Below, one piece after another: positions 18,282-28,945 of a stretch of DNA of 35,034 bases. Source of the stretch: Alistipes sp. UBA928 (lineage in GTDB: Bacteria > Bacteroidota > Bacteroidia > Bacteroidales > Rikenellaceae). The notes under the pieces were generated by a model that was not told the DNA's origin, made no database searches, and worked only from the letters and a program-made list of their open reading frames with translations. The first letter of the stretch is position 1, and each line of letters opens with the position of its first letter. Location: assembly GCA_002293665.1 (NCBI GenBank), contig DBDQ01000081.1:26137-61170 (forward strand). Reading direction: 5' to 3'. A program made the position numbers and the translations under genes.

Positions 18282-20714
18282 CTATTCTGCTCGTTTGAAC
18301 GTGTAGCTTTTGCCCGCTTCGGTGGCTATGTCGTACTCATGGTAAGAGGGCAGCGAGAGTCCCTTGAGCGACGATGCCGGAGATATAAGCGGTGCGGCTG
18401 GGGCGATCGGGTTCAACAAATCGTTGGGGTTTGCTCCTTGAGCCGGGGTCAGCCCTTCGCCCGAGAGCGGGACCGCCGAACGCAGGCGTAGGTTGCCGCC
18501 GAGACGCGATGTGACAGTTGCGTCGGAGAGTTGTCCGTTTGCCCAGTTCATGGCGACCTCGAAGCCGCCGCGGGCCACGAGTCCCGAGACCTTTCCGGTG
18601 CTCCACACATCGGGGAGCGCAGGCAGCAGGTGCACCGCTCCGTCGTGGCTCTGCAAGAGCATTTCGGACACCCCGGCGGTCAAACCGAAGTTGCCGTCGA
18701 TCTGGAACGGCGGATGGGCCGTGAAAAGGTTGGGGTAGGTACGTCCGTTGTCGCGGCGCTCGCCTCTGTTGAGCGTCAGCATGTTGTTGACTATGATATA
18801 GGCGTGGTTGCCGTCGAGCAGGCGCGCCCACAGGTTCACCTTCCATCCGATCGACCATCCCGTTGCGCCGTCACCGCGGTAGGTGAGCGAGTTGCGGGCC
18901 GCTTCGAACAGTTCGGGTGCGGTGTGGGGTGTGATCTGGTTGCCTGGATAGAGACCATAGAGGTGCGACACGTGGCGGTGTTCGTTCGTCGGGTCGTCGA
19001 CATCCTCCAGCCACTCCTGCAACTGGGTGTACCTCCCGATCTGCATGGCCGGCAGTTTGGCGGCCGTGGCCAGCAGACGCTGGCGATAGGCAGCGTCTTC
19101 GCCCAGTATCTCCGAGGCGCGGGCCGTGCGGGTGAGCATATCCCATGCCAACTGGTTGTCCATAGTCACACCTGCCGTCAGCGGCCCCTGTTCGGGCGAC
19201 ACCGAGGGCGAGAGCACGAGCCATCCGTTGCGCGGGTCTTCCACGAGTGCGGTGAGGATAAAGTCGGCCGCACCCTTCATCACGGGGTAGTATTCGGCGA
19301 GGAACGCCCTGTCGCCTGTGAAAAGGTAGTGCTCCCACAGGTGCTGCGACAGCCATGTGCCGCCCGTGGGCCACATGCCCGCGGCCGCGAAGTCGATGGG
19401 GCCCGTCACCCTCCACACGTCGGTGTTGTGGTGGGCCATCCATCCTTCGGCGCCGTAGAGCGTGCGTGCCGTGCCGCGGCCGCTCTCGCTCAGATCGCGG
19501 ATCATGGCGAACAGCGGTTGGTGGTTTTCCGACAGGTTGGTCACCTCGGCGGGCCAGTAGTTCATCTCGGCGTTGATGTTGATCGTGTATTTGCTGTCCC
19601 AGGGTGGTACCATAGCGTTTGTCCAGATACCCTGAAGGTTGGCGGGTTGGCCGCCGGGCTGCGACGAGCAGATCAGCAGGTAGCGCCCGAACTGGTAGAG
19701 GAGCGTCACCAGTGCCGGGTCCTGGTTCGTGGCGTAGGAGGCTATGCGGCGCGTGGTGGGCAGCGAGGCAGTGGTGGGATCGCTGCCCAGATTGAGTTTA
19801 ACACGGTCGAACTGCTCGGCGTAGATTGCCGAGTGGGCCTCGCGGGCCTGCGTGTAATCCTTTGGCATGGCCACTGTGAGGCGTTCCGAGGAGCGTGCCG
19901 CAGGGTCGCCGTCGAGAGTGAGGTAGTTCGTGAAGTTGGTGCCGATCGACACGTAGATCACAGCCTCGGAGGCTCCTTCCACGACTATCTTTTCGTCCAT
20001 CAGGGTCACGGTGCCGCCGGTGTTCTTCACAGCCGTGCGGGTCTGGTACTTCACCTTGCCCTCGATCCCTTCGTGGGCCGTTCCCTCGCCCGACAGCACC
20101 AGCACGTTGCCTTGGGCGGCCACGGTGTGGGGGGCGGGGGAGACATATGCGGCCTCGAACGAGAGGGCTCCCGGCTTGTTGGCCGACAGGCGCATCATTA
20201 CCACGTCATCGGCGAACGACGAGAAGACCTCGCGCGTGTAGGTCACTTCACCCACCGAGTAGACCGTGGTGGCGACGGCACGCTCTATGTCGAGAGTGCG
20301 GCGATAGTCGTGCCACGCGGCGTGATCGGGAAAGTTGAGCATGAGACTGCCGGCGGTCTGGTAGGGCATGCCGTGAGACTGGGTGAAGAATGTCTCGTTG
20401 GTGAGCCGGTCGGCCTCGCGGTTCTTACCCTCGAATATCAGACGCCGTATTTCGGGCAGCGCCTTCAGCGCTTCGGGCCTGTCGATGCGGTAGGGACTGC
20501 CGCCCCAGATCGTCTCTTCGTTCAACTGCAACTCCTCGCGTTCGGGCGTCCCGTAGACCATCGCTCCGAGGCGTCCGTTACCCAACGGCAGAGCCTCTTC
20601 CCACCTCATGGCGGGCTGGTCGTACGACAGCACGAGCCCTCCCTGCTCAGAAGTGGCGGTGGTGCAGCCGGCCAGACCGAGCGTAAACAGAAAACCAAAC
20701 AGATAATTCTTCAT
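18282..20714 (-). CDS. GH95 alpha-L-fucosidase/alpha-L-galactosidase (lipoprotein)
   Basis: This is an 810-aa GH95 that releases terminal L-fucose or L-galactose by inversion. A lipobox LGLAGC (Cys17) anchors it. The N-terminal sandwich has [15 protein letters not shown]. The barrel shows the NxN pair (Asn379 and Asn381 in [14 protein letters not shown]), the general acid Glu461 in HLWEHY and Asp673 in QIDGNFG, matching the catalytic set of the family. Residue 377 just before the NxN pair is Thr, where the Bifidobacterium fucosidase AfcA has His. As I recall it, Thr is the residue of the Bacteroides ovatus alpha-L-galactosidase from the corn-xylan locus, so L-galactose release is plausible but not proven. 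The gene sits 18 bp after CE1 and 13 bp before GH43. Confidence 0.9.
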   Translation of the reverse strand: MKNYLFGFLFTLGLAGCTTATSEQGGLVLSYDQPAMRWEEALPLGNGRLGAMVYGTPEREELQLNEETIWGGSPYRIDRPEALKALPEIRRLIFEGKNREADRLTNETFFTQSHGMPYQTAGSLMLNFPDHAAWHDYRRTLDIERAVATTVYSVGEVTYTREVFSSFADDVVMMRLSANKPGALSFEAAYVSPAPHTVAAQGNVLVLSGEGTAHEGIEGKVKYQTRTAVKNTGGTVTLMDEKIVVEGASEAVIYVSIGTNFTNYLTLDGDPAARSSERLTVAMPKDYTQAREAHSAIYAEQFDRVKLNLGSDPTTASLPTTRRIASYATNQDPALVTLLYQFGRYLLICSSQPGGQPANLQGIWTNAMVPPWDSKYTININAEMNYWPAEVTNLSENHQPLFAMIRDLSESGRGTARTLYGAEGWMAHHNTDVWRVTGPIDFAAAGMWPTGGTWLSQHLWEHYLFTGDRAFLAEYYPVMKGAADFILTALVEDPRNGWLVLSPSVSPEQGPLTAGVTMDNQLAWDMLTRTARASEILGEDAAYRQRLLATAAKLPAMQIGRYTQLQEWLEDVDDPTNEHRHVSHLYGLYPGNQITPHTAPELFEAARNSLTYRGDGATGWSIGWKVNLWARLLDGNHAYIIVNNMLTLNRGERRDNGRTYPNLFTAHPPFQIDGNFGLTAGVSEMLLQSHDGAVHLLPALPDVWSTGKVSGLVARGGFEVAMNWANGQLSDATVTSRLGGNLRLRSAVPLSGEGLTPAQGANPNDLLNPIAPAAPLISPASSLKGLSLPSYHEYDIATEAGKSYTFKRAE

Positions 20715-20732
20715 TGTCGATGTTTTTTCCTA

Positions 20733-21905
<1,173 letters not shown>

Positions 21906-21933
21906 TTAATGGTCTGTTTTTGGTTTGATTTGA

Positions 21934-23058
21934 TTATTGTCTCGGTTGGCGGGGCTGGTTCATGAAATCGAGGCCCACTTTCTCCACTATAACCTCTTCG
22001 GTTTGGTGGGGATTTTGGATCAGGGCTGCTTCGGCCGCCGTTTTGGGTGGCACGGTGATGCCCTCTTTGGTCTGTTCGACCCATGCCATGCGTCCGTCGG
22101 GCAGGTAGTAGAGGTAGTCGACACACACGCTGCGACGTCCGATGCGGCCTGCGATGCCGTCCAGAGTGAGCGTGGCGTTGTGGTAGAACAGATAGGACTG
22201 TCCCTTGAACTCGGCGATGCCCGGATGGATCGTGAAGCTGTTTTCGGCCATGCCCGTCAGCCTTCCGCGATATGTCCACGGGCCCTCCATGCTCGGGGCG
22301 GTGGCGTAGCTGATAGTCTCGCCGCCTTCACCCCGCGAGGCGAACGACAGGTAGTAGAGGTCGTCGTGGCGGTCGAGCCACGGGCCTTCGATGAATCCCG
22401 GCATGCGCAGTATCTCTATGGGGCCGTCGAGCTCTATCATGTTGCGTTTGAGTTTCACGATGAAACATGTGCCGTTGCCCCAGCACATCCACGGCGTGCC
22501 CTCGGCGTCGATGAGCACCGTCGGGTCGATGTCGTTCCACCAGCCGCGCGGCCCGTTGGGGGTCATGTCGTCCGACACAAGGGGTTTGCCCAGCGCGTCG
22601 ACGAAGGGGCCGGTGGGGGAGTCGCTCACGGCCACGCCCACGAGGCGGCTGTTGTAGGGTTCCGAGGCCATGGCGGTGACATAGTAGTAGAACTTGCCGC
22701 CCGCCTCGACTACCTGCGACGCCCACGCCTCGCCTATGCCCCAACTGAAGTCGGTTGGTTTGAGCACCGAGCCGTGGTCTGTCCACGTTTTCATGTCGCG
22801 GGTCGAGTAGCAGAGCCATTCGGTGATGTTGAACTCCTGGCCACCCCCGGCCTCGTCCTGGCCTTCGTACCACTCGTCGTGGCCGACGTAGAGATACAGA
22901 GTGCCGTCGTGCACCATCGGCGCCGGGTCGGCAGTCCATTTGTCGGTGATCATCGGGTTGCCGGTCAATTCGAAGGTTTTCGCCTTTTCGCCGGTCGATG
23001 CACAGCCCGCTGACATCATCAGTGTCATCAGCAGGGCCACGGTTATGGTTGTTTTCAT
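21934..23058 (-). CDS. GH43 glycosidase, lipoprotein, without CBM6
   Basis: This is a 374-aa GH43 with a lipobox (LMMSAGC, Cys19), so it is probably membrane-anchored. Catalytic residues are Asp44 in TADPAP, Asp178 in NDIDPTV and Glu224 in FIEGPW. It is the shortest of the four TADP(A/S)P paralogues because it stops soon after the propeller (ending ...NQPRQPRQ) and has no VEAET carbohydrate-binding module. The likely role is arabinofuranosidase or xylosidase. The upstream gap of 47 bp is the widest in the operon, but no TAnnTTTG box was found in it. Confidence 0.87.
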   Translation of the reverse strand: MKTTITVALLMTLMMSAGCASTGEKAKTFELTGNPMITDKWTADPAPMVHDGTLYLYVGHDEWYEGQDEAGGGQEFNITEWLCYSTRDMKTWTDHGSVLKPTDFSWGIGEAWASQVVEAGGKFYYYVTAMASEPYNSRLVGVAVSDSPTGPFVDALGKPLVSDDMTPNGPRGWWNDIDPTVLIDAEGTPWMCWGNGTCFIVKLKRNMIELDGPIEILRMPGFIEGPWLDRHDDLYYLSFASRGEGGETISYATAPSMEGPWTYRGRLTGMAENSFTIHPGIAEFKGQSYLFYHNATLTLDGIAGRIGRRSVCVDYLYYLPDGRMAWVEQTKEGITVPPKTAAEAALIQNPHQTEEVIVEKVGLDFMNQPRQPRQ

Positions 23059-23105
23059 AAGCTGTTGTAATTTATTGGTTAGACTCTCTTATCAATATAT
23101 ACAGT

Positions 23106-25031
23106 TCAGGGGCGGATTACCGCTACGAATCCGCCGCGCGGAAGGCACGGCACTCTGATCTCGGCCGCGGGATCGGTGATGACCGCCGGTTCGCCGATCG
23201 AGAATGTCCGGTCGTTCTCTCCGTCGCCTATCACGGTGATCTTGCCTCCGGCCGGCGCGAAGTCGGGCTTGAACGCCAGTGTGGAGGCGTGGTCGGTGCC
23301 GTTCACTCCGGCAACGTACCACACGTCGCCCTTGCGGCGCGCCAGCACCACGTCGCGGCCGGGGTATCCGCCCAGCAGCCGGGTGTCGTCCCACGCGGTG
23401 GGCAGGCTACCCAACAGTTCCCTCACCGGGCCCGGCAATTCGCGGTAGACCGACGGACGGTCGGGCATGTGCTGCAAGGCCGATTCGAAGAGCACCGGCA
23501 GCGCCAGTTCGTGGCCGTGCGAGGTGATGTGGGGGTTCTGCGAGTCTGAAAACGTGCCGGGCGTGTAGTCCATCGAGCCTATCACGTTGCGGGTGAAGGG
23601 CAGGGTGGCGTTGTGGCTTGCGGCGGGCTCGGTTAGTCGCCGGTTGTTGTTGTACCATTCGGCGCCGTAGACCGACTCCATTGTCATCAGATGCGGATAT
23701 GTGCGCTGCCAACCGCGCGGGATGGTCGCACCGTGGAAGTTTATCATCAGCCGATGCGGCACCGCGTCCTCCAACAGGTCGAGGTAGTAGTCGATCATGC
23801 GCGCACCGTCGACGGCGAAGAAGTCGATCTTGATCCCAGCGACTCCCGCCTCCCTGAGCCACGCGTACTCTTTCAGCCGGTTCTCGCGGCTGTTGAGCCG
23901 GTCGAGCGGGCCGGGAGCGCCGGGGCCGATCCAGCTCGTGCCAGAGTTGTACCAAAGCAGAGGTTTGATGCCTCTGTCGCGGGCGTAGGCGAGGGCGTCG
24001 GTTATGTTGCCGCCGTTCTCCATCACGTCCCACTCCCAGTCTATGAGGTCGTACTTCCAGCCCATCTCGGCGGCGAGGTCTATGTACTCTTTCACGATTT
24101 GGAAATCTCGCGAGCCGTGGTTGTGCGCCCAGTATATCCATGCCGCGGGGCCGGGCTGTATCCAGTCGGTGTCGGCCACTTTGGAGGGTTCGGCCAGATC
24201 GGTCACGAGCGTAGACTCAACCACGTCGGCCGCCGAGCCCATGATCATCACCCGCCACGGCGACTGCCACATTCCGGCGACTGCCAACCTCTCGTCGGCA
24301 AGTGCGACACGGTAGCGCGATGCCTCTTCGGAGTTGTCGAGCCTCGAGGCGCTCTGTCCGCGTCCCATGCCCGATTCGGTGATGAGTGCGAACGTCCCTT
24401 CGGCAGCCTCCACCAGTGCGGGGTAGCCCCACAGGTGGGGGAATCGTCCACGTTCGGCTCCGCTGCCGTCGGTCGCTTCGGGGTAGAATCCCTCGTAGTC
24501 GATGGCGTAGCGCATCATCCAGCGTTTGGTGCCGTCGGCGATGGGGTAGAGCGTCTCCTCGCGGGTGATAGAGTCGCCGGTGCCCGCGTCGAACCGGTAG
24601 CGGAAGGCCACCCCGTCGTCGTAGGCCCTGAAAACCACCTCGAGCGTCTGGCCCTCGCGGTTCTCAAAACGATATGTCCGTTCGTCGGCGCGGTTGGTGC
24701 ACAGGCTGCGCTTGCCGGTGATCATGGTGTACTCCTCGTCGATGCGCACGGGTTTGGAGATCGACACGAGGCGCAGTTCATCCGCCAGATCGTGCAGTTC
24801 GGTGCGCAGCCCCAGCCGGGCGTCGGAGAAGAGTTTTGCGGCAGTCTCGCCCGTGCCGTACTCCACCGTGAAGAGGGCCGGGCCGTAGCCCTCGTTCGTC
24901 TCGGGGGCGATGTCGACCGACACGCGGATATTTCCGTTCGGCGAGACGGTTTCGGTCGCCCCGTCTCCGCACGACGGCGAGACCAGGGTCAGGGCTGCGT
25001 AAGCCAACAGCAGGAGGATCGGGCGTTTCAT
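23106..25031 (-). CDS. GH97 glycoside hydrolase (alpha-galactosidase type)
   Basis: This is a 641-aa GH97 enzyme. It is exported, with a lipoprotein-like N-terminus (LTLVSPSC, Cys21). The N-terminal super-sandwich (TETVSPNGNIRVSVDI, FRAYDDGVAFRYRF) is followed by a barrel with IYWAHNHGSRDF, LIDWEWDV, LLWYNSG and AGIKIDFF (Asp403), then NFHGATIPRGWQRTYPH and a C-terminal sandwich (YPGRDVVLARRKGDVWYVAGVNG). The Asp in KIDFF matches the nucleophile place of retaining GH97 alpha-galactosidases; inverting alpha-glucosidases of the SusB kind lack it. A second GH97 is fused to GH51 at 11931-16352, so galactose release is represented twice in the locus. Confidence 0.88.
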   Translation of the reverse strand: MKRPILLLLAYAALTLVSPSCGDGATETVSPNGNIRVSVDIAPETNEGYGPALFTVEYGTGETAAKLFSDARLGLRTELHDLADELRLVSISKPVRIDEEYTMITGKRSLCTNRADERTYRFENREGQTLEVVFRAYDDGVAFRYRFDAGTGDSITREETLYPIADGTKRWMMRYAIDYEGFYPEATDGSGAERGRFPHLWGYPALVEAAEGTFALITESGMGRGQSASRLDNSEEASRYRVALADERLAVAGMWQSPWRVMIMGSAADVVESTLVTDLAEPSKVADTDWIQPGPAAWIYWAHNHGSRDFQIVKEYIDLAAEMGWKYDLIDWEWDVMENGGNITDALAYARDRGIKPLLWYNSGTSWIGPGAPGPLDRLNSRENRLKEYAWLREAGVAGIKIDFFAVDGARMIDYYLDLLEDAVPHRLMINFHGATIPRGWQRTYPHLMTMESVYGAEWYNNNRRLTEPAASHNATLPFTRNVIGSMDYTPGTFSDSQNPHITSHGHELALPVLFESALQHMPDRPSVYRELPGPVRELLGSLPTAWDDTRLLGGYPGRDVVLARRKGDVWYVAGVNGTDHASTLAFKPDFAPAGGKITVIGDGENDRTFSIGEPAVITDPAAEIRVPCLPRGGFVAVIRP

Positions 25032-25041
25032 AGCTTTATGA

Positions 25042-26424
25042 CTATTTTTCGGAGAACATCCAGTAATCGAAATACATGAGGTGGCTGGCGGGGCGTCCGT
25101 TCACCACGAAGTAGAGATCGTGAACGCCGGTCGGTTTCTGTTCCAGTTCGATCGTCCGCACCGACCATCTGTCACTGCCGCCCGTGCGCGGAACGCGGAT
25201 CGAACCCAGCATGGGGCCGTCGGGCGAGTCGAGCCTCACTTCGAGCCTCACTGGGTCGTTGTGGGTGGTGGCGAGGCGGGCGGTGAACTTCGCGGCGCCG
25301 TTGCGGAAATCGACGTCGCGCACCTTGATGTGGCTGCCGTCTTTGTTAGCCGTCACGAACACACCCACTTTGTCGTTATACTCCGACTTGAACCCTTCGG
25401 AGAAGGCGATGGTCTCGGCTTCGACTTTGCGGAAGGGGTTGAGCGTGGCGATGCCACGGGTGATGCCAGCCGGATTCATGTCCATCTGCACCACCGAGCC
25501 GTCGGGCCGGAAAGCCATCTCCTGCACACACACCGAGCGGGTGAATCCGCCGCCGCCGGGCAGCGAGCCGTCGTGGTAGAAGAAATAAGTCTTGCCGCGG
25601 AAGTCGACCACTCCGGGGTGGTTGGTGAAGGCGCTCTGTGGCGGCATCACCACGCCGCCGTACTTCCACGGGCCGGTGGCGCTCGGTGCCGTCGAGTAGC
25701 CGATGTGTTCGGGCAGCGGGCCGCCGGGCCAGAACAGATAGTAGGTTTGGGCGCGTTTGTAGAGCCATGGGCCCTCTTCGTAAAGAGTGGGACGGTTCTG
25801 TCTCTCGGCCCTGTCCGCATCGCTCTGGGCGAACGACTCCGCGACCATCGGCACGCGAATGATTTCTCCCTCGTAGGAGATCATATCCTCGTTGAGCTTA
25901 ACGTAATAGAGGTTGGGGTTGCCCCAGTAGAGATATGCCTGGCCGTCGTCGTCGATAAAGACGCTCGGGTCGATGTCGCCGTGGCCGCTCCTCACGAGCG
26001 GTTTGCCCAGCGGATCGTAGAACGGGCCGTAGGGACTGTCGGCCACCGCTACCCCGATCGAACCGCCTTCGGTGCGCGAGGTGAGGGGCACGTAGAGGTA
26101 GAACTTGCCGCCGCGTTCGATGCACTGCGGAGCCCAGGCGTCGCTGCGGCCCCAATCGAAGTCGGTGTAGTCGAGCACGGCGCCGTGGTCAGTCCAGTTC
26201 ACCATGTCGTCGGTCGAGTAGACCCTCCACTCGTCCATCGTGAACCATGTCGACCCGTCCTCGTCGTGGGTGGTGTATACATACAACCGGTCGTTCCATA
26301 CCATCGGTGCGGGGTCGGCCGTGTAGAGGGTTTGGATTATCGGGTTTTGGGCCTGTGCCTGTGGCGGTACCACGCCCGAGAGCGCCGCCGCGGTGAACGC
26401 CGCCATTAAAAGTTGCTTTTTCAT
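25042..26424 (-). CDS. GH43 glycosidase with C-terminal CBM6
   Basis: This is a 460-aa exported GH43, starting [20 protein letters not shown]; this start was chosen because it opens the signal peptide, whereas an in-frame ATG further up reaches into the preceding gene. Catalytic residues are Asp37 in TADPAP, Asp152 in DIDPSV and Glu217 in EEGPW. CBM6 begins at about residue 330 ([12 protein letters not shown]) and ends [12 protein letters not shown]. It is a paralogue of the genes at 8617, 21934 and 26444. The likely role is alpha-L-arabinofuranosidase or beta-xylosidase; the exact linkage cannot be told. Neighbours are 19 bp (upstream) and 10 bp (downstream). Confidence 0.88.
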   Translation of the reverse strand: MKKQLLMAAFTAAALSGVVPPQAQAQNPIIQTLYTADPAPMVWNDRLYVYTTHDEDGSTWFTMDEWRVYSTDDMVNWTDHGAVLDYTDFDWGRSDAWAPQCIERGGKFYLYVPLTSRTEGGSIGVAVADSPYGPFYDPLGKPLVRSGHGDIDPSVFIDDDGQAYLYWGNPNLYYVKLNEDMISYEGEIIRVPMVAESFAQSDADRAERQNRPTLYEEGPWLYKRAQTYYLFWPGGPLPEHIGYSTAPSATGPWKYGGVVMPPQSAFTNHPGVVDFRGKTYFFYHDGSLPGGGGFTRSVCVQEMAFRPDGSVVQMDMNPAGITRGIATLNPFRKVEAETIAFSEGFKSEYNDKVGVFVTANKDGSHIKVRDVDFRNGAAKFTARLATTHNDPVRLEVRLDSPDGPMLGSIRVPRTGGSDRWSVRTIELEQKPTGVHDLYFVVNGRPASHLMYFDYWMFSEK

Positions 26425-26443
26425 ATCGTTGCCATACATTAAA

Positions 26444-27820
26444 TTACGGGTTGAATTTCCAGTAGTCGAGGTTGAACAGTTCGCCGCGGCCGCCTCCGGT
26501 GAAGACCAGATAGAGGTCGTGTACGCCATTCACACGTTCGACCCTCGTGGAGAAGGTCTCCCAAAAGTTGAGCGCAATCGTGTTGCTGATGTCGCAAATC
26601 CCAATGCGCCGTCCGTCGGGCGAGTCGAGTCGCAGTTCTATCTCGCCGCCGGTGATCGTGGCGGCGCTGATCTCGAACGACGATGCACCCCGGCCGAAAT
26701 CGACTCCCTGTATCTTTATATAGTCGCCACGGTGGGCCTGGGTGACGTACATTCCCACCTGTTCGCTGCGGGCGGTTTTAAGCCCCTGGGCCCACGAGAT
26801 GGTCTCGGCCTCGATGCGGCGGTAGGGGTTCACGAGTTCGAGTTGCTCGGGCTGCGTGCCCTCGTCCCACCACGGTAGTTCCTGAATCGTGCCGTCGGGG
26901 TTGTAGGTCATCTCGGTCACGCACACCGACCTACGTTCGTGGTGCTCGTCGGTGATGGCGAAGTTGAGCCTGAAGTTGAAACCGAACACGTAGCTACGTC
27001 CCTTGAAGTCGATCACTCCCGGATGGTTACCGGTGGCGCGCTTGTCGGGGGGCATGATGTAGCCCCGGTACTCCCACGGCCCCGTGGGCGACGGGCCCGT
27101 CGAGTAGCCTATCCCCTCGGGGCAGCAGGTGCTGGCGTAGGACATGTAGTAGAGTCCGTCGCGTTTCCATGCCCAAGGGCCCTCCTGAAAGCGGTAGGGG
27201 CTGGGTTCTCCTTCGATCTTGCGGATCTGCGGGTCTTTGACTATCTCGCCCTCGTAGGAGATCATGTCTTCGTTGAGCTTCACGTAGTAAAGGCTCGGGT
27301 TGCCCCAGTACAACCATGCCTGTCCGTCGTCGTCGATGAACGCCATCGGGTCGATGTCTTCCCAGTGCTCCTGCTGCCACACCAAGGGCTTGCCGATCGG
27401 ATCCGTGAACGGGCCGTAGGGTGAGTCGGCCACGAGCACGCCTATGCCGTTGCCGTGGACGGGGCAGTAGAGGTAGAACTTGCCGTTGCGTTCGATCGCT
27501 CCGAGCGCCCAGGCGCCGTTGGTGCGCTCCGTCCACTTGAAGTCTGCAAGCGAGGCCACCGGGCCGTGATCCGTCCAATTGACCATGTCGGTCGAGGAGT
27601 AAAGCAGCCAGTTTTGCATCTTGAACCGACCCTGTCCCGCCGGGGCGTCGTCCTCGTCGTGTCCTGTGTAGAGAAACACGGTGTCGCCCACAACCAGCGG
27701 CGACGGGTCGGCCGTGAAACTTGTTTGGATGATGGGCGGCTGTGCCTGCACCTCTACTGCCGCACACGTCAGTGCGAGGAGCGACATCACGATCGGTTTT
27801 GTAATTAGGTTCGGTCTCAT
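26444..27820 (-). CDS. GH43 glycosidase with C-terminal CBM6
   Basis: This is a 458-aa exported GH43 (signal peptide ending near VEVQAQ). Catalytic residues are Asp38 in TADPSP, Asp157 in EDIDPMAF and Glu213 in QEGPW. CBM6 starts with [12 protein letters not shown] at about residue 340. It shares the [22 protein letters not shown] stretch almost word for word with the next gene downstream, so the two appear to come from a tandem duplication followed by divergence. It is the first polysaccharide-acting enzyme after the cytoplasmic part of the operon, 15 bp after the DUF6786-like gene. Confidence 0.88.
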   Translation of the reverse strand: MRPNLITKPIVMSLLALTCAAVEVQAQPPIIQTSFTADPSPLVVGDTVFLYTGHDEDDAPAGQGRFKMQNWLLYSSTDMVNWTDHGPVASLADFKWTERTNGAWALGAIERNGKFYLYCPVHGNGIGVLVADSPYGPFTDPIGKPLVWQQEHWEDIDPMAFIDDDGQAWLYWGNPSLYYVKLNEDMISYEGEIVKDPQIRKIEGEPSPYRFQEGPWAWKRDGLYYMSYASTCCPEGIGYSTGPSPTGPWEYRGYIMPPDKRATGNHPGVIDFKGRSYVFGFNFRLNFAITDEHHERRSVCVTEMTYNPDGTIQELPWWDEGTQPEQLELVNPYRRIEAETISWAQGLKTARSEQVGMYVTQAHRGDYIKIQGVDFGRGASSFEISAATITGGEIELRLDSPDGRRIGICDISNTIALNFWETFSTRVERVNGVHDLYLVFTGGGRGELFNLDYWKFNP

Positions 27821-27835
27821 TTTGGTCGGATATTT

Positions 27836-28945
27836 TTATGTTGTTCGTTCGAGCAGCCGTGCCGAGAGCGCCTCGAGGGCATCGACTTCGCCGCGCAGGT
27901 GTATCGTGGTGCGGGTGTGGAGCATGGTCTTTCCGGGGGCGAGTTCCGCCGCCGGAGACGAACTCTCCAACTCGAAGAAGGGTCCCATGACCGAACCGTC
28001 CTCCAGCGGGCCGTCGTTGTAGGCGTTTATCACGTCGCCCATGAAAGGATCGTCCTGATGTTCCCACATCGAGTTGACGTAGGTGGTGCGTGCGGGGTCG
28101 AAGTCGAACTTCACGAGTGTCAACACGCGGTTCTCCCTGTCGAGCGCGCCGCACAGGGGGATCGTCATTTCGGGCGGGATGCCTATCTTGCCTCTCATCC
28201 GTCCGTCGCCACGGTAGTAGAGCGCACTGTCGGTCACTTTCAGCCGGTCGGCGGGAATTTTCCCAAAGTAGGCGTCGTTGACCACGGCGCCCGGCGCCTG
28301 CCGCAGCGGGATTATCATGGTGGTGAGCGCCGATGGGGCAAACTGGCCTATAGTCCAGATCGAGGGCATGCCCGTTTGACGGTTCCACGCGAAAGTTCCC
28401 CGGTTAGTGAGCCGGTTTACGGTGCGGAAAGCCACTCCGCGCACACCTTCTGGCAGCGGGCCCTCCGTCACACGTTCTATATCTTCACCGGTCAGCAGTT
28501 CCACGTCCCTCTCCATTCTCATGTCGAGCACTACCCCGGAGGTGTTCTTCAGCGCGGCGTCTTTGCGGAACGTGACGCGCCCCTCATCCTGTCCGACCGT
28601 CTCCCACTCATCGGTGTCGATCGCCGCGGGGGTCTGCCACTGTGCGAACGAGAAGTCGGTACCCTCGGGGAAGAAGAGCGAGAATTGTCCTCCTTCGGGG
28701 CCGAGCCAGAAACGATCCTCGCCGCCGTAGTTGTTGACGTGTTCCAACACCCGGCCCGAGGAGATCAGCGGGTAGTTGAGCCACGCGAAACTGTACCCCC
28801 CGTCGCCGTCGGCCGACGAGGTCAGCACCCTGCCCTGGAGGGTGGGGGTGGCCAACAGGCGGTTCTCACCTGCTTCCAACTCCACCACATCCACATAGCG
28901 CTCCAGAAAACGTTTCGCTTCTCCGTAAGTTATTGCTTCCATCAC
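27836..28945 (-). CDS. Mutarotase-fold protein of the DUF6786 type, cytoplasmic
   Basis: This is a 369-aa protein without signal peptide or membrane segment. I recognise the DUF6786-like pattern: GRVLTSSADGDGGYSFAWLNYPLI, then VNNYGGEDRFWLGPEGGQFSLFF and an AQWQTPAAIDT stretch. The family is thought to share the beta-sandwich of aldose-1-epimerases, but I know of no proven reaction. The conserved EDRFW...EGGQF block is a likely ligand pocket. The gene overlaps the dehydrogenase gene upstream (ATGA), so it is translationally coupled to it. That context suggests a sugar-handling step in the cytoplasm: anomer conversion, lactone handling or sugar binding. Function is inferred only from company and fold. 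Confidence 0.65.
   Translation of the reverse strand: MMEAITYGEAKRFLERYVDVVELEAGENRLLATPTLQGRVLTSSADGDGGYSFAWLNYPLISSGRVLEHVNNYGGEDRFWLGPEGGQFSLFFPEGTDFSFAQWQTPAAIDTDEWETVGQDEGRVTFRKDAALKNTSGVVLDMRMERDVELLTGEDIERVTEGPLPEGVRGVAFRTVNRLTNRGTFAWNRQTGMPSIWTIGQFAPSALTTMIIPLRQAPGAVVNDAYFGKIPADRLKVTDSALYYRGDGRMRGKIGIPPEMTIPLCGALDRENRVLTLVKFDFDPARTTYVNSMWEHQDDPFMGDVINAYNDGPLEDGSVMGPFFELESSSPAAELAPGKTMLHTRTTIHLRGEVDALEALSARLLERTT

Noticed and set aside
26425..26529. Upstream extension of the GH43 gene at 25042
   Set aside because: The extra N-terminal residues overlap the end of the preceding gene and would bury the signal peptide; the start at 26424 is better.
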